Source of the DNA: Aquificota bacterium
GTDB taxonomy: Bacteria > Aquificota > Aquificia > Aquificales > Hydrogenothermaceae
Length of the DNA: 16,329 bases
Reading direction: 5' to 3'
NCBI GenBank assembly: GCA_013153795.1
Contig: JAADDV010000041.1
Coordinates: 1-16,329 of the forward strand
The notes below the pieces were generated by a model, which searched no databases, was not told the origin of the DNA, and saw nothing but the letters and a program-made list of their open reading frames with translations. Below are positions 6,531 through 14,030 of the stretch, piece by piece. Position 1 is the stretch's first letter, and every line of letters starts with the position of its first letter. The position numbers and the translations under genes are program-made.

Positions 6531-7950
6531 GATTGAGATACTTTTTTGCTATCTGTGTATCATCAAAAGGATACTTTTTTCCTTTTATTTCCTGATATGT
6601 TTCATGTCCTTTTCCTGCAATTAAAATAATATCTCCTTTTTTTGCCTGCGTTATTGCTTTCTCTATAGCCTTTTCTCTGTCTATTTCTACAACAGGTTCT
6701 TTTTTCATCCCAGATTTTATATCTTTGATTATCTCTTCAGGATTTTCTGAGCGAGGATTATCAGAGGTTAAAAAAACTATATCTGCATATTTTTCAGCAA
6801 CTTTTCCCATTAATGGCCTTTTTGTTTTGTCTCTATCTCCTCCTGCCCCAAAAACAACAATAAGTCTGTTGTGTTTTATTTTTTTTAGGCTTTTAAGTAT
6901 GTTTTCTAAGGCATCTGGTGTATGGGCATAATCATTAACAACAAGAAAGTTTTCTGAATAAATAGTTTCAAATCTTCCTTTTATAGGCTTTAGGTCTTGA
7001 GCTTTTTCAACAAGAAAATCAAGGTCAAATCCTAAAGAGTGTAGAAGTGCAATAGAAGCTGTTAGATTGTATACATTAAACTCTCCTAAAAGTTTTGTTT
7101 TTATTGTGTATATCTGATTTTTGTGTTTTATTTTAAATGTTGTTCCTTTTATTGAGATATCTATGTCTGAAATCTGGTAATCTACTGTTTCTTTTCCAAA
7201 AGAGATAGTTTTTAGTTTGTTTTTTATTTCTTTAAAAAGCCTTTTTCCATAGCTGTTATCTGTATTTACCACTGCTACAGCATCAGGGTTTGTTTTTGCT
7301 ATATAGTCAAAAAAAGCTTTTTTTGCCTGGTAGTAGTTTTCCATTGTTTTGTGATAATCAAGATGGTCTTGGGAAAGATTTGTAAAAATGCCTCCTGTAA
7401 AGTTTGTTCCATAGATTCTGTGCTGGTCTACTGCATGGGAAGAGATTTCTGACACAATATACTCAGCTCCTTTTTTCTTCATATCTTTTAAAAGATAAAA
7501 CCATTCTATTGAGTCTGGTGTCGTTCTGCCAGAAGCGTATATATGGTCTTTATATCTATATTCAATCGTTCCTATTATTCCTGTGTTTTTCCCAAGAAAG
7601 TTTAGATACTGGTATATAAGATTTGTTGTGGTGGTTTTTCCGTTTGTTCCTGTAACGCCTATTATTTTTAGTTTTTCATCTGGTTTTTCATAAAAAAGTT
7701 TTGAGATTTCAGCCTGGGCTTTCCTTGTGTTTTCAAAAAGATAAAAGTTTATGTGAGGATACTTCTTTTCAAGTTTCTCTTTTAGTTTTTTCTCGTGCAG
7801 AAAAATAAAAGAGGCTCCTTTTTTTATAGCCTCTTCTATAAAATTGTGTCCATCAACAGATGTTCCTTTTATAGCAACAAAAAGAAAATCTTTTTCTACC
7901 TTTTTTGAGTTGTTTGTTATGCCTTTTATTTTTTTTAAAATCTCTTCCAT
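6523..7950 (-). CDS. murE: UDP-N-acetylmuramoyl-tripeptide synthetase MurE, meso-DAP type
   Basis: MurE adds the third residue to UDP-MurNAc-L-Ala-D-Glu in the cytoplasm. The 475 residues show GITNNSKKV near the N-terminus (nucleotide-sugar binding), the ATP loop GVTGTNGKTTT (98-108), TTPDS (143-147), a likely carbamylated lysine in YQAKKAFF (Lys211) and the meso-diaminopimelate signature DNPR (397-400). It should therefore add meso-DAP rather than lysine. The N-terminus is some 15 residues shorter than in many MurE proteins, because the gene starts inside the hemN stop (TAATG, one base shared). Co-translation with hemN is likely, though the two pathways are unrelated. rpmB follows. Confidence 0.95.
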   Translation of the reverse strand: MEEILKKIKGITNNSKKVEKDFLFVAIKGTSVDGHNFIEEAIKKGASFIFLHEKKLKEKLEKKYPHINFYLFENTRKAQAEISKLFYEKPDEKLKIIGVTGTNGKTTTTNLIYQYLNFLGKNTGIIGTIEYRYKDHIYASGRTTPDSIEWFYLLKDMKKKGAEYIVSEISSHAVDQHRIYGTNFTGGIFTNLSQDHLDYHKTMENYYQAKKAFFDYIAKTNPDAVAVVNTDNSYGKRLFKEIKNKLKTISFGKETVDYQISDIDISIKGTTFKIKHKNQIYTIKTKLLGEFNVYNLTASIALLHSLGFDLDFLVEKAQDLKPIKGRFETIYSENFLVVNDYAHTPDALENILKSLKKIKHNRLIVVFGAGGDRDKTKRPLMGKVAEKYADIVFLTSDNPRSENPEEIIKDIKSGMKKEPVVEIDREKAIEKAITQAKKGDIILIAGKGHETYQEIKGKKYPFDDTQIAKKYLNLL

Positions 7951-9332
7951 TATATAGCTTTAGAAAATCTTTTTTCCTTTTTGGCTTTTGTATATATATC
8001 GAATGTAACGGCTATGTTTCTTATTAAAAGTCTTCCTGCTGGTGTTACATCTATTCTATCTGGATAGAGCTTTACAAGACCATCTTTTTCAAGTTCCTTT
8101 AGTTCTTCCATTTCTGGGGCAAAGTACTCGTCAAATATGATGTTGTATTTTTCTTCTATCTCTTTTTTGTAAAGCTGGAAGTGGGACATAAGTCTCATTA
8201 TCACATCTCTTCTTAAAATATCATCTTCTGTAAGAAGAACTCCTCTTTCTATTGGAAGTTTTCCTGCTTCTATGGCTTCGTAGTAATCTTTTAGTTTTTT
8301 GTAGTTTTGGGCATATGCATCATAAAGCATACTGATTGATGTTGCTCCAAAACCAAAAAGTTCAGCTTCTGCATGGGTTGTATATCCCTGGAAGTTTCTA
8401 TGAAGGGTTCTTTCCCTCTGGGCTACAGAAAGTTCATCATCTGGTTTTGCAAAGTGATCCATTCCTATAAAGAGGTATCCTGCGCTTGTGAGTTTTTCTA
8501 TAACCATTTTTAATATATCCAGTTTCTCTTGAGGTGGTGGAAGGGCTGATTCATCTATCATTCTTTGAAGTCTTTTAAGCCATGGAACATGGGCATAGTT
8601 AAAGTTAGCAATTCTATCTGGATTAAGCTGTATTACCTTCTCTATTGTTTCTGTAAATGTTTCTAAAGTTTGATAAGGAAGTCCATATATAAGGTCTATA
8701 TTTACACTTTCAAAACCTGCTTCTCTTATCCACTGCATTACATTGAAAATCATCTCTTCTGGCTGTATTCTATTAACAGCCTCTTGAACCTTTGGATTAA
8801 AATCCTGTATTCCAAAACTTATTCTGTTAAAGCCTACTTCTCTTAGAAGAAATATTCTTTCTCTGTTTACATGTCTTGGATCTATCTCTATAGAAACTTC
8901 AGCATTTTCATCAAAATCAAATCTTTTCTTTATCTCTTCCATAAGTTTTACAGTCTGGTCATCTTCTAAATAGTTTGGCGTTCCTCCGCCCCAGTGAAGC
9001 TGAACAACCTTTCTTGAAGGGTCTAAAAGGGATTTCACAATATCCATTTCTTTAAAAAGATGCTCTAGATAGGGTTCAACAACTTCTTTTCTTCTTGTGA
9101 TAATCACATTGCAGCCGCAAAAATGACATGCAGATTCACAAAACGGTACATGGAAATATAAAGATAAAGGGGTTTTTCTCTCGTTAGATTGTATTATTTT
9201 TTCTCTCCATGCACTTTCTGGAATAGGTTTGAACTCTTGGGCTGTTGGATAGCTGGTATATCTTGGGGCAGGTTTAGCATATTTCATAATAAGGTCTATG
9301 TCGAATTTTACATCTTGAGGGTGGAAATTCAT
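7950..9332 (-). CDS. hemN: Oxygen-independent coproporphyrinogen III oxidase HemN
   Basis: HemN is a radical SAM enzyme that turns coproporphyrinogen III into protoporphyrinogen IX without oxygen, in heme synthesis. The 460 residues match the length of bona fide HemN. The N-terminal motif PRYTSYPTA (22-30) is present. The cluster motif is CESACHFC (Cys65, 69 and 72) followed by GC (Cys74), and GGGTPN (115-120) marks the SAM site. These features, with the long N-terminal arm, separate it from the shorter HemW. The ATG follows AAGGAG by 6 nt. Upstream lie a TATAAT box and an FNR-like box at the right distance for anaerobic activation. murE starts at its stop codon. Confidence 0.95.
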   Translation of the reverse strand: MNFHPQDVKFDIDLIMKYAKPAPRYTSYPTAQEFKPIPESAWREKIIQSNERKTPLSLYFHVPFCESACHFCGCNVIITRRKEVVEPYLEHLFKEMDIVKSLLDPSRKVVQLHWGGGTPNYLEDDQTVKLMEEIKKRFDFDENAEVSIEIDPRHVNRERIFLLREVGFNRISFGIQDFNPKVQEAVNRIQPEEMIFNVMQWIREAGFESVNIDLIYGLPYQTLETFTETIEKVIQLNPDRIANFNYAHVPWLKRLQRMIDESALPPPQEKLDILKMVIEKLTSAGYLFIGMDHFAKPDDELSVAQRERTLHRNFQGYTTHAEAELFGFGATSISMLYDAYAQNYKKLKDYYEAIEAGKLPIERGVLLTEDDILRRDVIMRLMSHFQLYKKEIEEKYNIIFDEYFAPEMEELKELEKDGLVKLYPDRIDVTPAGRLLIRNIAVTFDIYTKAKKEKRFSKAI

Positions 9333-9365
9333 GACAAACTCCTTATTTTCAATCTTTAATGTTAA

Positions 9366-9371
9366 ATTATA
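9366..9371 (-). promoter_or_regulatory. -10 element of the hemN promoter
   Basis: A perfect TATAAT on the minus strand lies 34 nt before the hemN ATG and predicts a start near 9359. The -35 region has no TTGACA match (17 nt upstream it reads AGATTG), as expected for an activator-dependent promoter with a site around -41. Confidence 0.6.
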
Positions 9372-9392
9372 TCTGATATATATACAGGCAAT

Positions 9393-9406
9393 CTGATTTT
9401 AATCAG
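9393..9406 (-). promoter_or_regulatory. FNR/CRP-family box upstream of hemN
   Basis: CTGATTTTAATCAG contains TGAT-N4-ATCA, the core of the FNR/Anr/Dnr consensus TTGAT-N4-ATCAA, with only the outermost base changed on each side. Its centre (9399.5) is about 40-41 nt upstream of the start predicted from the TATAAT box, the classic class II activator position. Oxygen-sensing control of hemN is well known in other bacteria. Confidence 0.6.
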
Positions 9407-9410
9407 TGAG

Positions 9411-9430
9411 AAAGATTTACGTAAATCTTT
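9411..9430. repeat. 20-bp perfect palindrome in the hemN-radA intergenic region
   Basis: AAAGATTTACGTAAATCTTT is its own reverse complement over all 20 bases. It lies between the FNR-like box and the radA start. Its centre is about 61 nt upstream of the predicted hemN start and 32 nt upstream of the radA ATG. It is probably an operator for a dimeric regulator; no known consensus is recognised. Confidence 0.6.
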
Positions 9431-9452
9431 ATTAAAGGGTATTGATAAAGTC

Positions 9453-10796
9453 ATGAAAAAAAATAAAACAGTTTATGTCTGTCAGGAATGTGGAGCCTCT
9501 TTTCCTACATGGTCGGGGAAATGCTCTGCCTGTGGAAGCTGGAATACTCTTGTAGAAGAAAAGATAAACAAAAAGAAAAAAGAATTTTTTTCTCCTCCAA
9601 AGGAGTATTCAAAACCAAAACCTATAACATCAATAAAAAAAGCTAATTCTTTAGGAAGGATATCAACAGGTATTGATACATTAGATGAGGCTCTAGGTGG
9701 AGGTATTGTAAAGGGACAGGTTATTCTTTTATCTGGGGAGCCAGGGATAGGTAAATCTACTCTTTTACTTCAGGTTTCCTCAAATATCTCTAAAAAAGGA
9801 AAGGTTTTGTATATAACAGGGGAAGAATCTGCCCAGCAGGTTTATATAAGAGGTGAAAGAATAGGAGCTTTATCTGAAAATCTGCTGATTTTTTCTGAAA
9901 CAAACCTTGAAAATATTCTTTCTGTTATAGAAGAAGAGAATCCTGACTTTCTGGTGCTTGATTCTGTTCAGACTATATACTCTTCTGAGATTGAATCTGC
10001 TGCAGGTTCTGTTTCTCAAGTTAGAGAGGTTAGTGGAAAAATAACAGAGATAGCAAAAAGCAGAGGTATTTCTACAATTGTTGTAGGACAGGTTACAAAA
10101 GAAGGAAGTATAGCAGGTCCAAAAGTTTTAGAGCATATAGTTGATACTGTGGCAAATTTTGAAGGTGAAAGGGGACATGCGTACAGAGTTTTAAAAATAA
10201 TAAAAAACAGATTTGGTGCTGCAGGGGAAATTGCTGTTTTTAGTATGAAAGACGTAGGTTTGGAAGAAGTAAAAAATCCTTCTTCCTTTTTCCTTTCAGA
10301 AAGACCTGTAGGTCAACCAGGAAGTGTTATATTTCCATACACTGAAGGTTCTAAACCTGTTTTAGTAGAGGTTCAGGCTTTAGTTTCAAAAACAGTTTAT
10401 GCAGTTCCCCAAAGAAAAACTCAAGGAATAGATATAAATAGATTAGCAATAATAACGGCTATTCTTGAAAAATATGGAAATATCTTTCTTAAAGACAGAG
10501 ATATTTTTGCAAATATTGTAGGCGGTATGCAGATAAGAGAGCCTGCTTTAGACCTTCCTCTAGCACTGGCTATAGTATCCTCTTTTAGAGATAAACCTAT
10601 AGAAAAAAATATTGCTGCTTTTGGAGAAATAGGATTAACAGGTGAGATAAGGTCTGTCCATTATACAGAGCACAGGATAAAAGAGGCAAAGAAATTTGGG
10701 TTTGATAAAATTATTGTCCCTGCAAATATAGATTTAAATGATAAAAGTTTAGTAAAAGTAAAAAATATTCAAGAAGCTCTGGAAGTAATAAAATGA
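9453..10796 (+). CDS. radA: DNA repair protein RadA (Sms)
   Basis: RadA/Sms is a RecA-like ATPase and helicase that drives branch migration in recombinational repair. The 447 residues have a C4 zinc finger (Cys10, 13, 24 and 27), Walker A GEPGIGKS (95-102), Walker B LVLDSVQ (167-173), the family motif KNRFG (251-255) and a C-terminal Lon-like domain (about 270-447). Length is normal. The ATG at 9453 fits the conserved N-terminus, but the Shine-Dalgarno signal is weak: AAAGGG lies more than 12 nt away. The stop overlaps the start of the next gene as ATGA, an unusual coupling to a cysteine desulfurase. The divergent neighbour is hemN, so the 20-bp palindrome could affect either gene. Confidence 0.96.
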   Translation: MKKNKTVYVCQECGASFPTWSGKCSACGSWNTLVEEKINKKKKEFFSPPKEYSKPKPITSIKKANSLGRISTGIDTLDEALGGGIVKGQVILLSGEPGIGKSTLLLQVSSNISKKGKVLYITGEESAQQVYIRGERIGALSENLLIFSETNLENILSVIEEENPDFLVLDSVQTIYSSEIESAAGSVSQVREVSGKITEIAKSRGISTIVVGQVTKEGSIAGPKVLEHIVDTVANFEGERGHAYRVLKIIKNRFGAAGEIAVFSMKDVGLEEVKNPSSFFLSERPVGQPGSVIFPYTEGSKPVLVEVQALVSKTVYAVPQRKTQGIDINRLAIITAILEKYGNIFLKDRDIFANIVGGMQIREPALDLPLALAIVSSFRDKPIEKNIAAFGEIGLTGEIRSVHYTEHRIKEAKKFGFDKIIVPANIDLNDKSLVKVKNIQEALEVIK

Positions 10797-11938
10797 AGAA
10801 AATATATCTAGATAATGCTGCAACAACTCCTGTTTTTGATGAGATTTTAGAGAAGATACCTGAATGGAGCAGAGAATATTTTGCAAATCCAAACTCTATT
10901 CATTCAGATGGACAGAAAGCTAGAAGGATTATTGATGAAAGTAGAAGATATATAGCCTCTGTTTTAAACTGTGAAGAGGAAGAGATTATTTTTACATCCT
11001 GCGCAACTGAGAGTAATAACACAATAATAAAAGGCTTAGCAGAAAGTTATCCAGAAAAAAATGAAATAATAGTTTCTCCAATTGAACATAAATCTGTTTT
11101 AAATCCTGTTAAATACCTTACTAGAAAAGGATATAAAGTTCATTTTTTAAAAGTTGATAAAAACGGTTTAATAGATATAGACCATTTAAAAAACTTAATA
11201 AATAAAAAAACTTTGCTTGTCTCTGTAATCCATGGGAATAATGAAACAGGGGTTGTGCAAGATGTAAAAGAGATAAATAGAATATGCAAAGAAAAGGAAA
11301 TTTTCTTTTTTTCTGATACAGCCCAGTCTTTTTTAAAAGAAGATATTTCTGATGTAGATTTCCTTTCTGTTTCTGGACATAAAATAAATGCTCCTAAGGG
11401 AATAGGATTTTTTAAAAAAAGAAAAAATATAAAACTAACCCCCCTTCTACATGGTGGAGGACAGGAATTTGGGCTTCGGTCTGGAACGGAAAATGTTCTT
11501 GGTATAAAAGCTTTAGCTGAAGCTATAAAAATGTGGAAAGAAAACAGAAATAGATTTTTACAGCATCTTATAGAGTTAAAGAAAACATTTATTTCTTTAA
11601 TTGAAAAAGAACTCCCAGGAGAGGAAGTTGTAAGCCAGCATGTGAAAACGCTTCCTCATATAGTCTCTATTATTTTTAGAAATGTGGATGCACAGACGCT
11701 AATAATGGCTTTAAATGCACAGGGTATAGAAGTATCTTCTGGTTCTGCCTGTTCTTCAGGAACTCCTTCCCCATCTCATGTTTTACTGGCTTATGGCTTT
11801 TCAGAAAAGGAAGCTTTAAGTTCCGTTCGTTTTTCTTTTAGCATTTTCAATACTCAGGAAGAAATTGAGTTTACTATAATTCAGTTGAAAAACATTTTAA
11901 ATCGTTTGTCTAACTTCCCTAATCTCTTCTCTTTTTAA
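10793..11938 (+). CDS. Cysteine desulfurase, NifS/IscS-like
   Basis: This PLP enzyme takes sulfur from cysteine as a protein persulfide, for Fe-S clusters, tRNA thiolation and cofactors. The 381 residues show YLDNAATTP (5-13), ATESNN (71-76), the catalytic histidine in EHKS (His99), SDTAQ (174-178), the PLP lysine in SGHKINAPKG (Lys197), RSGTEN (229-234) and the active cysteine in SSGSACSSG (Cys320). The SSGSACSSG loop places it with class I NifS/IscS enzymes rather than SufS. There is no iscU, iscR or iscA beside it. It overlaps radA by 4 nt (ATGA) and its 3' end overlaps flgM tail to tail by 20 bp. It could supply persulfide sulfur to the TusA-DsrEFH relay about 2 kb away, but this is inference. 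Confidence 0.92.
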   Translation: MKKIYLDNAATTPVFDEILEKIPEWSREYFANPNSIHSDGQKARRIIDESRRYIASVLNCEEEEIIFTSCATESNNTIIKGLAESYPEKNEIIVSPIEHKSVLNPVKYLTRKGYKVHFLKVDKNGLIDIDHLKNLINKKTLLVSVIHGNNETGVVQDVKEINRICKEKEIFFFSDTAQSFLKEDISDVDFLSVSGHKINAPKGIGFFKKRKNIKLTPLLHGGGQEFGLRSGTENVLGIKALAEAIKMWKENRNRFLQHLIELKKTFISLIEKELPGEEVVSQHVKTLPHIVSIIFRNVDAQTLIMALNAQGIEVSSGSACSSGTPSPSHVLLAYGFSEKEALSSVRFSFSIFNTQEEIEFTIIQLKNILNRLSNFPNLFSF

Positions 11939-12155
11939 GAAATTTGAGCATTTTTTCAGCAACTTCTTCAGGAGAAACATTATATTCTCCTTTTTCAATA
12001 AGTTCTTTGATTCTCCGAATTTTTGCCCGTCGCAACTGCTGTTCCTCCTTCTCTTCGTACTTCTCTTCACTCTCCCCTTCCGGACTCCTTAGTTTTTTTT
12101 CTTCTTTGAAAGTTTCTTCTCTTTTCTTCTCATTCACTTTCCTCTCCTGGGTCAT
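11919..12155 (-). CDS. flgM: Anti-sigma-28 factor FlgM
   Basis: FlgM binds flagellar sigma-28 (FliA) and is exported through the hook-basal body to release it. The 78-residue protein has a C-terminal block RRIKELIEKGEYNVSPEEVA followed by EKMLKFL (47-73), matching the sigma-binding helices of FlgM. The N-terminal half is almost wholly Lys, Glu and Arg and is likely disordered, as expected for a secreted anti-sigma factor. The ATG at 12155 has a weak Shine-Dalgarno site. A GTG at 12135-12137 has AGGAG 7 nt upstream and may be the true start (72 residues). A possible sigma-28 promoter ends just before the ATG. No other flagellar gene is in the window. Confidence 0.82.
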   Translation of the reverse strand: MTQERKVNEKKREETFKEEKKLRSPEGESEEKYEEKEEQQLRRAKIRRIKELIEKGEYNVSPEEVAEKMLKFLKKRRD

Positions 12156-12159
12156 CTAT

Positions 12160-12187
12160 CTTTCGGTATAATTTTCATTACACTTTA
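12160..12187 (-). promoter_or_regulatory. Possible sigma-28 promoter of flgM
   Basis: The minus strand has TAAAG (12187-12183) and ACCGAAAG (12167-12160), similar to the sigma-28 consensus TAAA-N15-GCCGATAA. The spacer is one nt longer and the -10 has three mismatches. The predicted start falls near 12154, at or inside the ATG, which would favour the GTG start at 12137. Confidence 0.4.
12167..12172 (+). promoter_or_regulatory. Candidate -10 element for tsaB
   Basis: A perfect TATAAT on the plus strand lies 37 nt before the tsaB ATG. No good -35 is seen at 16-18 nt. It touches the divergent sigma-28-like element of flgM, so the two promoters would compete for the same DNA. Confidence 0.45.
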
Positions 12188-12209
12188 ACACAGGCGCAAG
12201 AGGGAATAT

Positions 12210-12815
12210 ATGGTTTTATCTATTGACAGCTTTTCGGATATTTTAGGAATATCACTAATAAATAACAATAAACCCCTCATTAGAGAATCTTTTTATAAAA
12301 TAAAACCATATTCAGAACTTATTATCGCAAGATTATCGCAAATATTTTGTGAATTTTCTTTAAAAAAAGAAGAGATTACAAAAATTGTAGTAAATAAAGG
12401 ACCAGGAAGTTTTACTTCTCTTAGAGTAGGTATAACTGTTGCAAAAACTATAAGCTATGCCCTAAATATTCCAGTTTACGCCTACATAAGTTTAGATGTA
12501 ATGGCGTATAGATATAGATATTTTAAAGGAAATATTACAGTTCTTGTAAATGCAGGAAAAGGAGAGATTTATATAAGAAGATATATATCTGATGGAAAAA
12601 ATATAAAGCCTATATCTGAAATAACTTTGGAAAAATTAAAACTTTTTCAAGAAAAAGATACAAATGGGCTTATTATTACAAAAAACGTAAATATAGATAA
12701 ACAACATATAGAAATAGTAGATGATTTATCTGTTGATGGTTGTTTTTATGCTTTAAAACAAAATCTACAAGAAGATGTTATGAGGCTAGAGCCTTTGTAT
12801 ATCAGGGGTTTATAA
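12210..12815 (+). CDS. tsaB: tRNA threonylcarbamoyladenosine biosynthesis protein TsaB
   Basis: TsaB is the scaffold partner of TsaD in t6A37 tRNA modification. The 201 residues begin with the ASKHA-like strand VLSIDSFSDILGISL and carry the family motif GPGSFTSLRVG (64-74), usually GPGSFTGLR(I/V)G. They end in LEPLYIRGL, like the conserved P-x-Y-L/I-R ending of TsaB. There is no ATPase or metal site of its own, as expected for TsaB rather than TsaD. The ATG follows GAGGG by 6 nt. The gene stands alone, divergent from flgM and overlapping the 3' end of pdxA by 14 bp. tsaD, tsaC and tsaE are elsewhere. Confidence 0.93.
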   Translation: MVLSIDSFSDILGISLINNNKPLIRESFYKIKPYSELIIARLSQIFCEFSLKKEEITKIVVNKGPGSFTSLRVGITVAKTISYALNIPVYAYISLDVMAYRYRYFKGNITVLVNAGKGEIYIRRYISDGKNIKPISEITLEKLKLFQEKDTNGLIITKNVNIDKQHIEIVDDLSVDGCFYALKQNLQEDVMRLEPLYIRGL

Positions 12816-13791
12816 ATGGATTTTTTAATGTTTTATCCTCAGCAAGGTTATAGGCAAGTTTCACAGCCTCAATAAAAGAAGAGGGGTCTGCTACTCCTTT
12901 TCCTGCTATATCATAGCCTGTCCCATGGTCTGGAGACGTTCTTATAAAAGGAAGCCCAAGTGTAATATTAACCGCTTTTTTGAAACAAAGCAGTTTTAAT
13001 GGAATGAGCCCCTGGTCATGATACATTGCGAGGTATGCATCAAACTCTTTTCTTCTGTTAAAAGCAGTATCAGCAGACAAAACTCCTTCTACTAAAAGAC
13101 CTTCTTCTTTCAAAGAATCAACAGCAGGTTGTATTATTTCAACCTCTTCAGTTCCTATATTCCCTCCGTCTCCTGCATGGGGATTAAGACCTAAAACAGC
13201 AATTTTTGGATTTTGGATTTTAAATTTTTCTTTTAGCTCTTTTATAAGAAGTTTTGTTTTTAATCTTATTCCTGTATATGTGATTTTAGAAGGAACGTCT
13301 TTTAAAGGGATATGAGTTGTCATTAAAGCTACTTTTAACTCATCACAGGCAAGCATCATAATATAGTCAAAAACTCTTGCCTTATACGCAAGATAATCTG
13401 TGTGTCCAGCAAATTTAAAGCCAGCTTCCATAGTATATTTTTTAGATATAGGAAGAGTTACTAAAGCGTCTATCTGCTCCTTTAAAATATCATTTGTTGC
13501 TGCTCCAAGATAAGCAATAGATGCTTTTCCTGTTTCTACAGAAGGTTTTCCAGGAATATACTCTTTGTCCTGTATATTTATCAAATAAAATCCTTCTGTA
13601 TATGCTTCTGTTGGAAAAAGAATTTCTTTTATATCTATCTTTTTTCCAAGTTTTCTGGCTGTTTCTTCTATGATTTTTTTGCTGCCGTAGATGACATACG
13701 AAGCTTTTGGAAGCTTATCAAGAGATTTAACAAGTATTTCTGGGGATATACCTGCAGGGTCACCTAAGGTAATCCCTATCTTTTTCACCAT
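12802..13791 (-). CDS. pdxA: 4-hydroxythreonine-4-phosphate dehydrogenase PdxA
   Basis: PdxA oxidises 4-phosphohydroxy-L-threonine with NAD(P) in the DXP-dependent route to pyridoxal phosphate. The 329 residues show GITLGDPAGISPE (6-18), GHTDYLA (129-135), the three metal-binding histidines in TTHIPL (His160), LNPHAGDGG (His205) and YHDQGLIPLK (His258), and the C-terminal TSPDHGTGYDIAGKG. Length is normal. The start shares 7 nt with the dsrH stop (ATGGTGA), making it the last gene of the sulfur-relay operon. PLP is the cofactor of cysteine desulfurases, which may explain the placement. Its 3' end overlaps tsaB by 14 bp, with no clear terminator. Confidence 0.97.
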   Translation of the reverse strand: MVKKIGITLGDPAGISPEILVKSLDKLPKASYVIYGSKKIIEETARKLGKKIDIKEILFPTEAYTEGFYLINIQDKEYIPGKPSVETGKASIAYLGAATNDILKEQIDALVTLPISKKYTMEAGFKFAGHTDYLAYKARVFDYIMMLACDELKVALMTTHIPLKDVPSKITYTGIRLKTKLLIKELKEKFKIQNPKIAVLGLNPHAGDGGNIGTEEVEIIQPAVDSLKEEGLLVEGVLSADTAFNRRKEFDAYLAMYHDQGLIPLKLLCFKKAVNITLGLPFIRTSPDHGTGYDIAGKGVADPSSFIEAVKLAYNLAEDKTLKNPFINP

Positions 13792-14030
13792 ACAACAACC
13801 TTATCAGCCTTTTCTATAATATCTATTATATCCTCATAAGATAGACATTTATCTTCTGGAATTCTTATATTTCTAGCTTCTACATCCTCTTTACAGGCTG
13901 CCCAGTTTTTATCATCAGATAAAGGTCTTAAAACAGCATCCTGAATAAGAATAATAAAATCCTCATCTTCAAGCATTTCTATCTCAGGAAAGTCTGCAGG
14001 TCTTTTTATAATCCAGACTGTATTTACCAT
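13785..14030 (-). CDS. dsrH: DsrH/TusB-like sulfur-relay subunit
   Basis: DsrH/TusB is the smallest subunit of the DsrEFH/TusBCD hexamer, which passes persulfide sulfur between carrier proteins in the cytoplasm. This 81-residue protein starts MVNTVWIIKRP (compare MLHTLHRSP in TusB), has the core strand EDFIILIQDAVL (23-34), an ARNI segment and ends VVVW, as TusB ends in AW. Cysteines are at 46 and 62. There is none near position 20, where the reactive cysteine of Allochromatium DsrH lies, so this subunit may be structural. The start shares ATGGTAA with the dsrF stop. The call rests as much on position after dsrE and dsrF as on sequence. Confidence 0.75.
   Translation of the reverse strand: MVNTVWIIKRPADFPEIEMLEDEDFIILIQDAVLRPLSDDKNWAACKEDVEARNIRIPEDKCLSYEDIIDIIEKADKVVVW

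Noticed and set aside
6725..7619. Plus-strand open frames opposite murE (6725-6931, 7404-7619)
   Set aside because: They are shadows of a well-conserved gene with no ribosome-binding site or family match.
11944..12171. Plus-strand Ser/Phe-rich frame opposite flgM
   Set aside because: The minus-strand frame has a clear FlgM C-terminal domain; the plus frame is its low-complexity mirror.
12781..12800. AGGCT-AG-AGCCT as a terminator for tsaB or pdxA
   Set aside because: The stem is short and the loop too tight, it lies inside tsaB codons, and no T tract follows on either strand.
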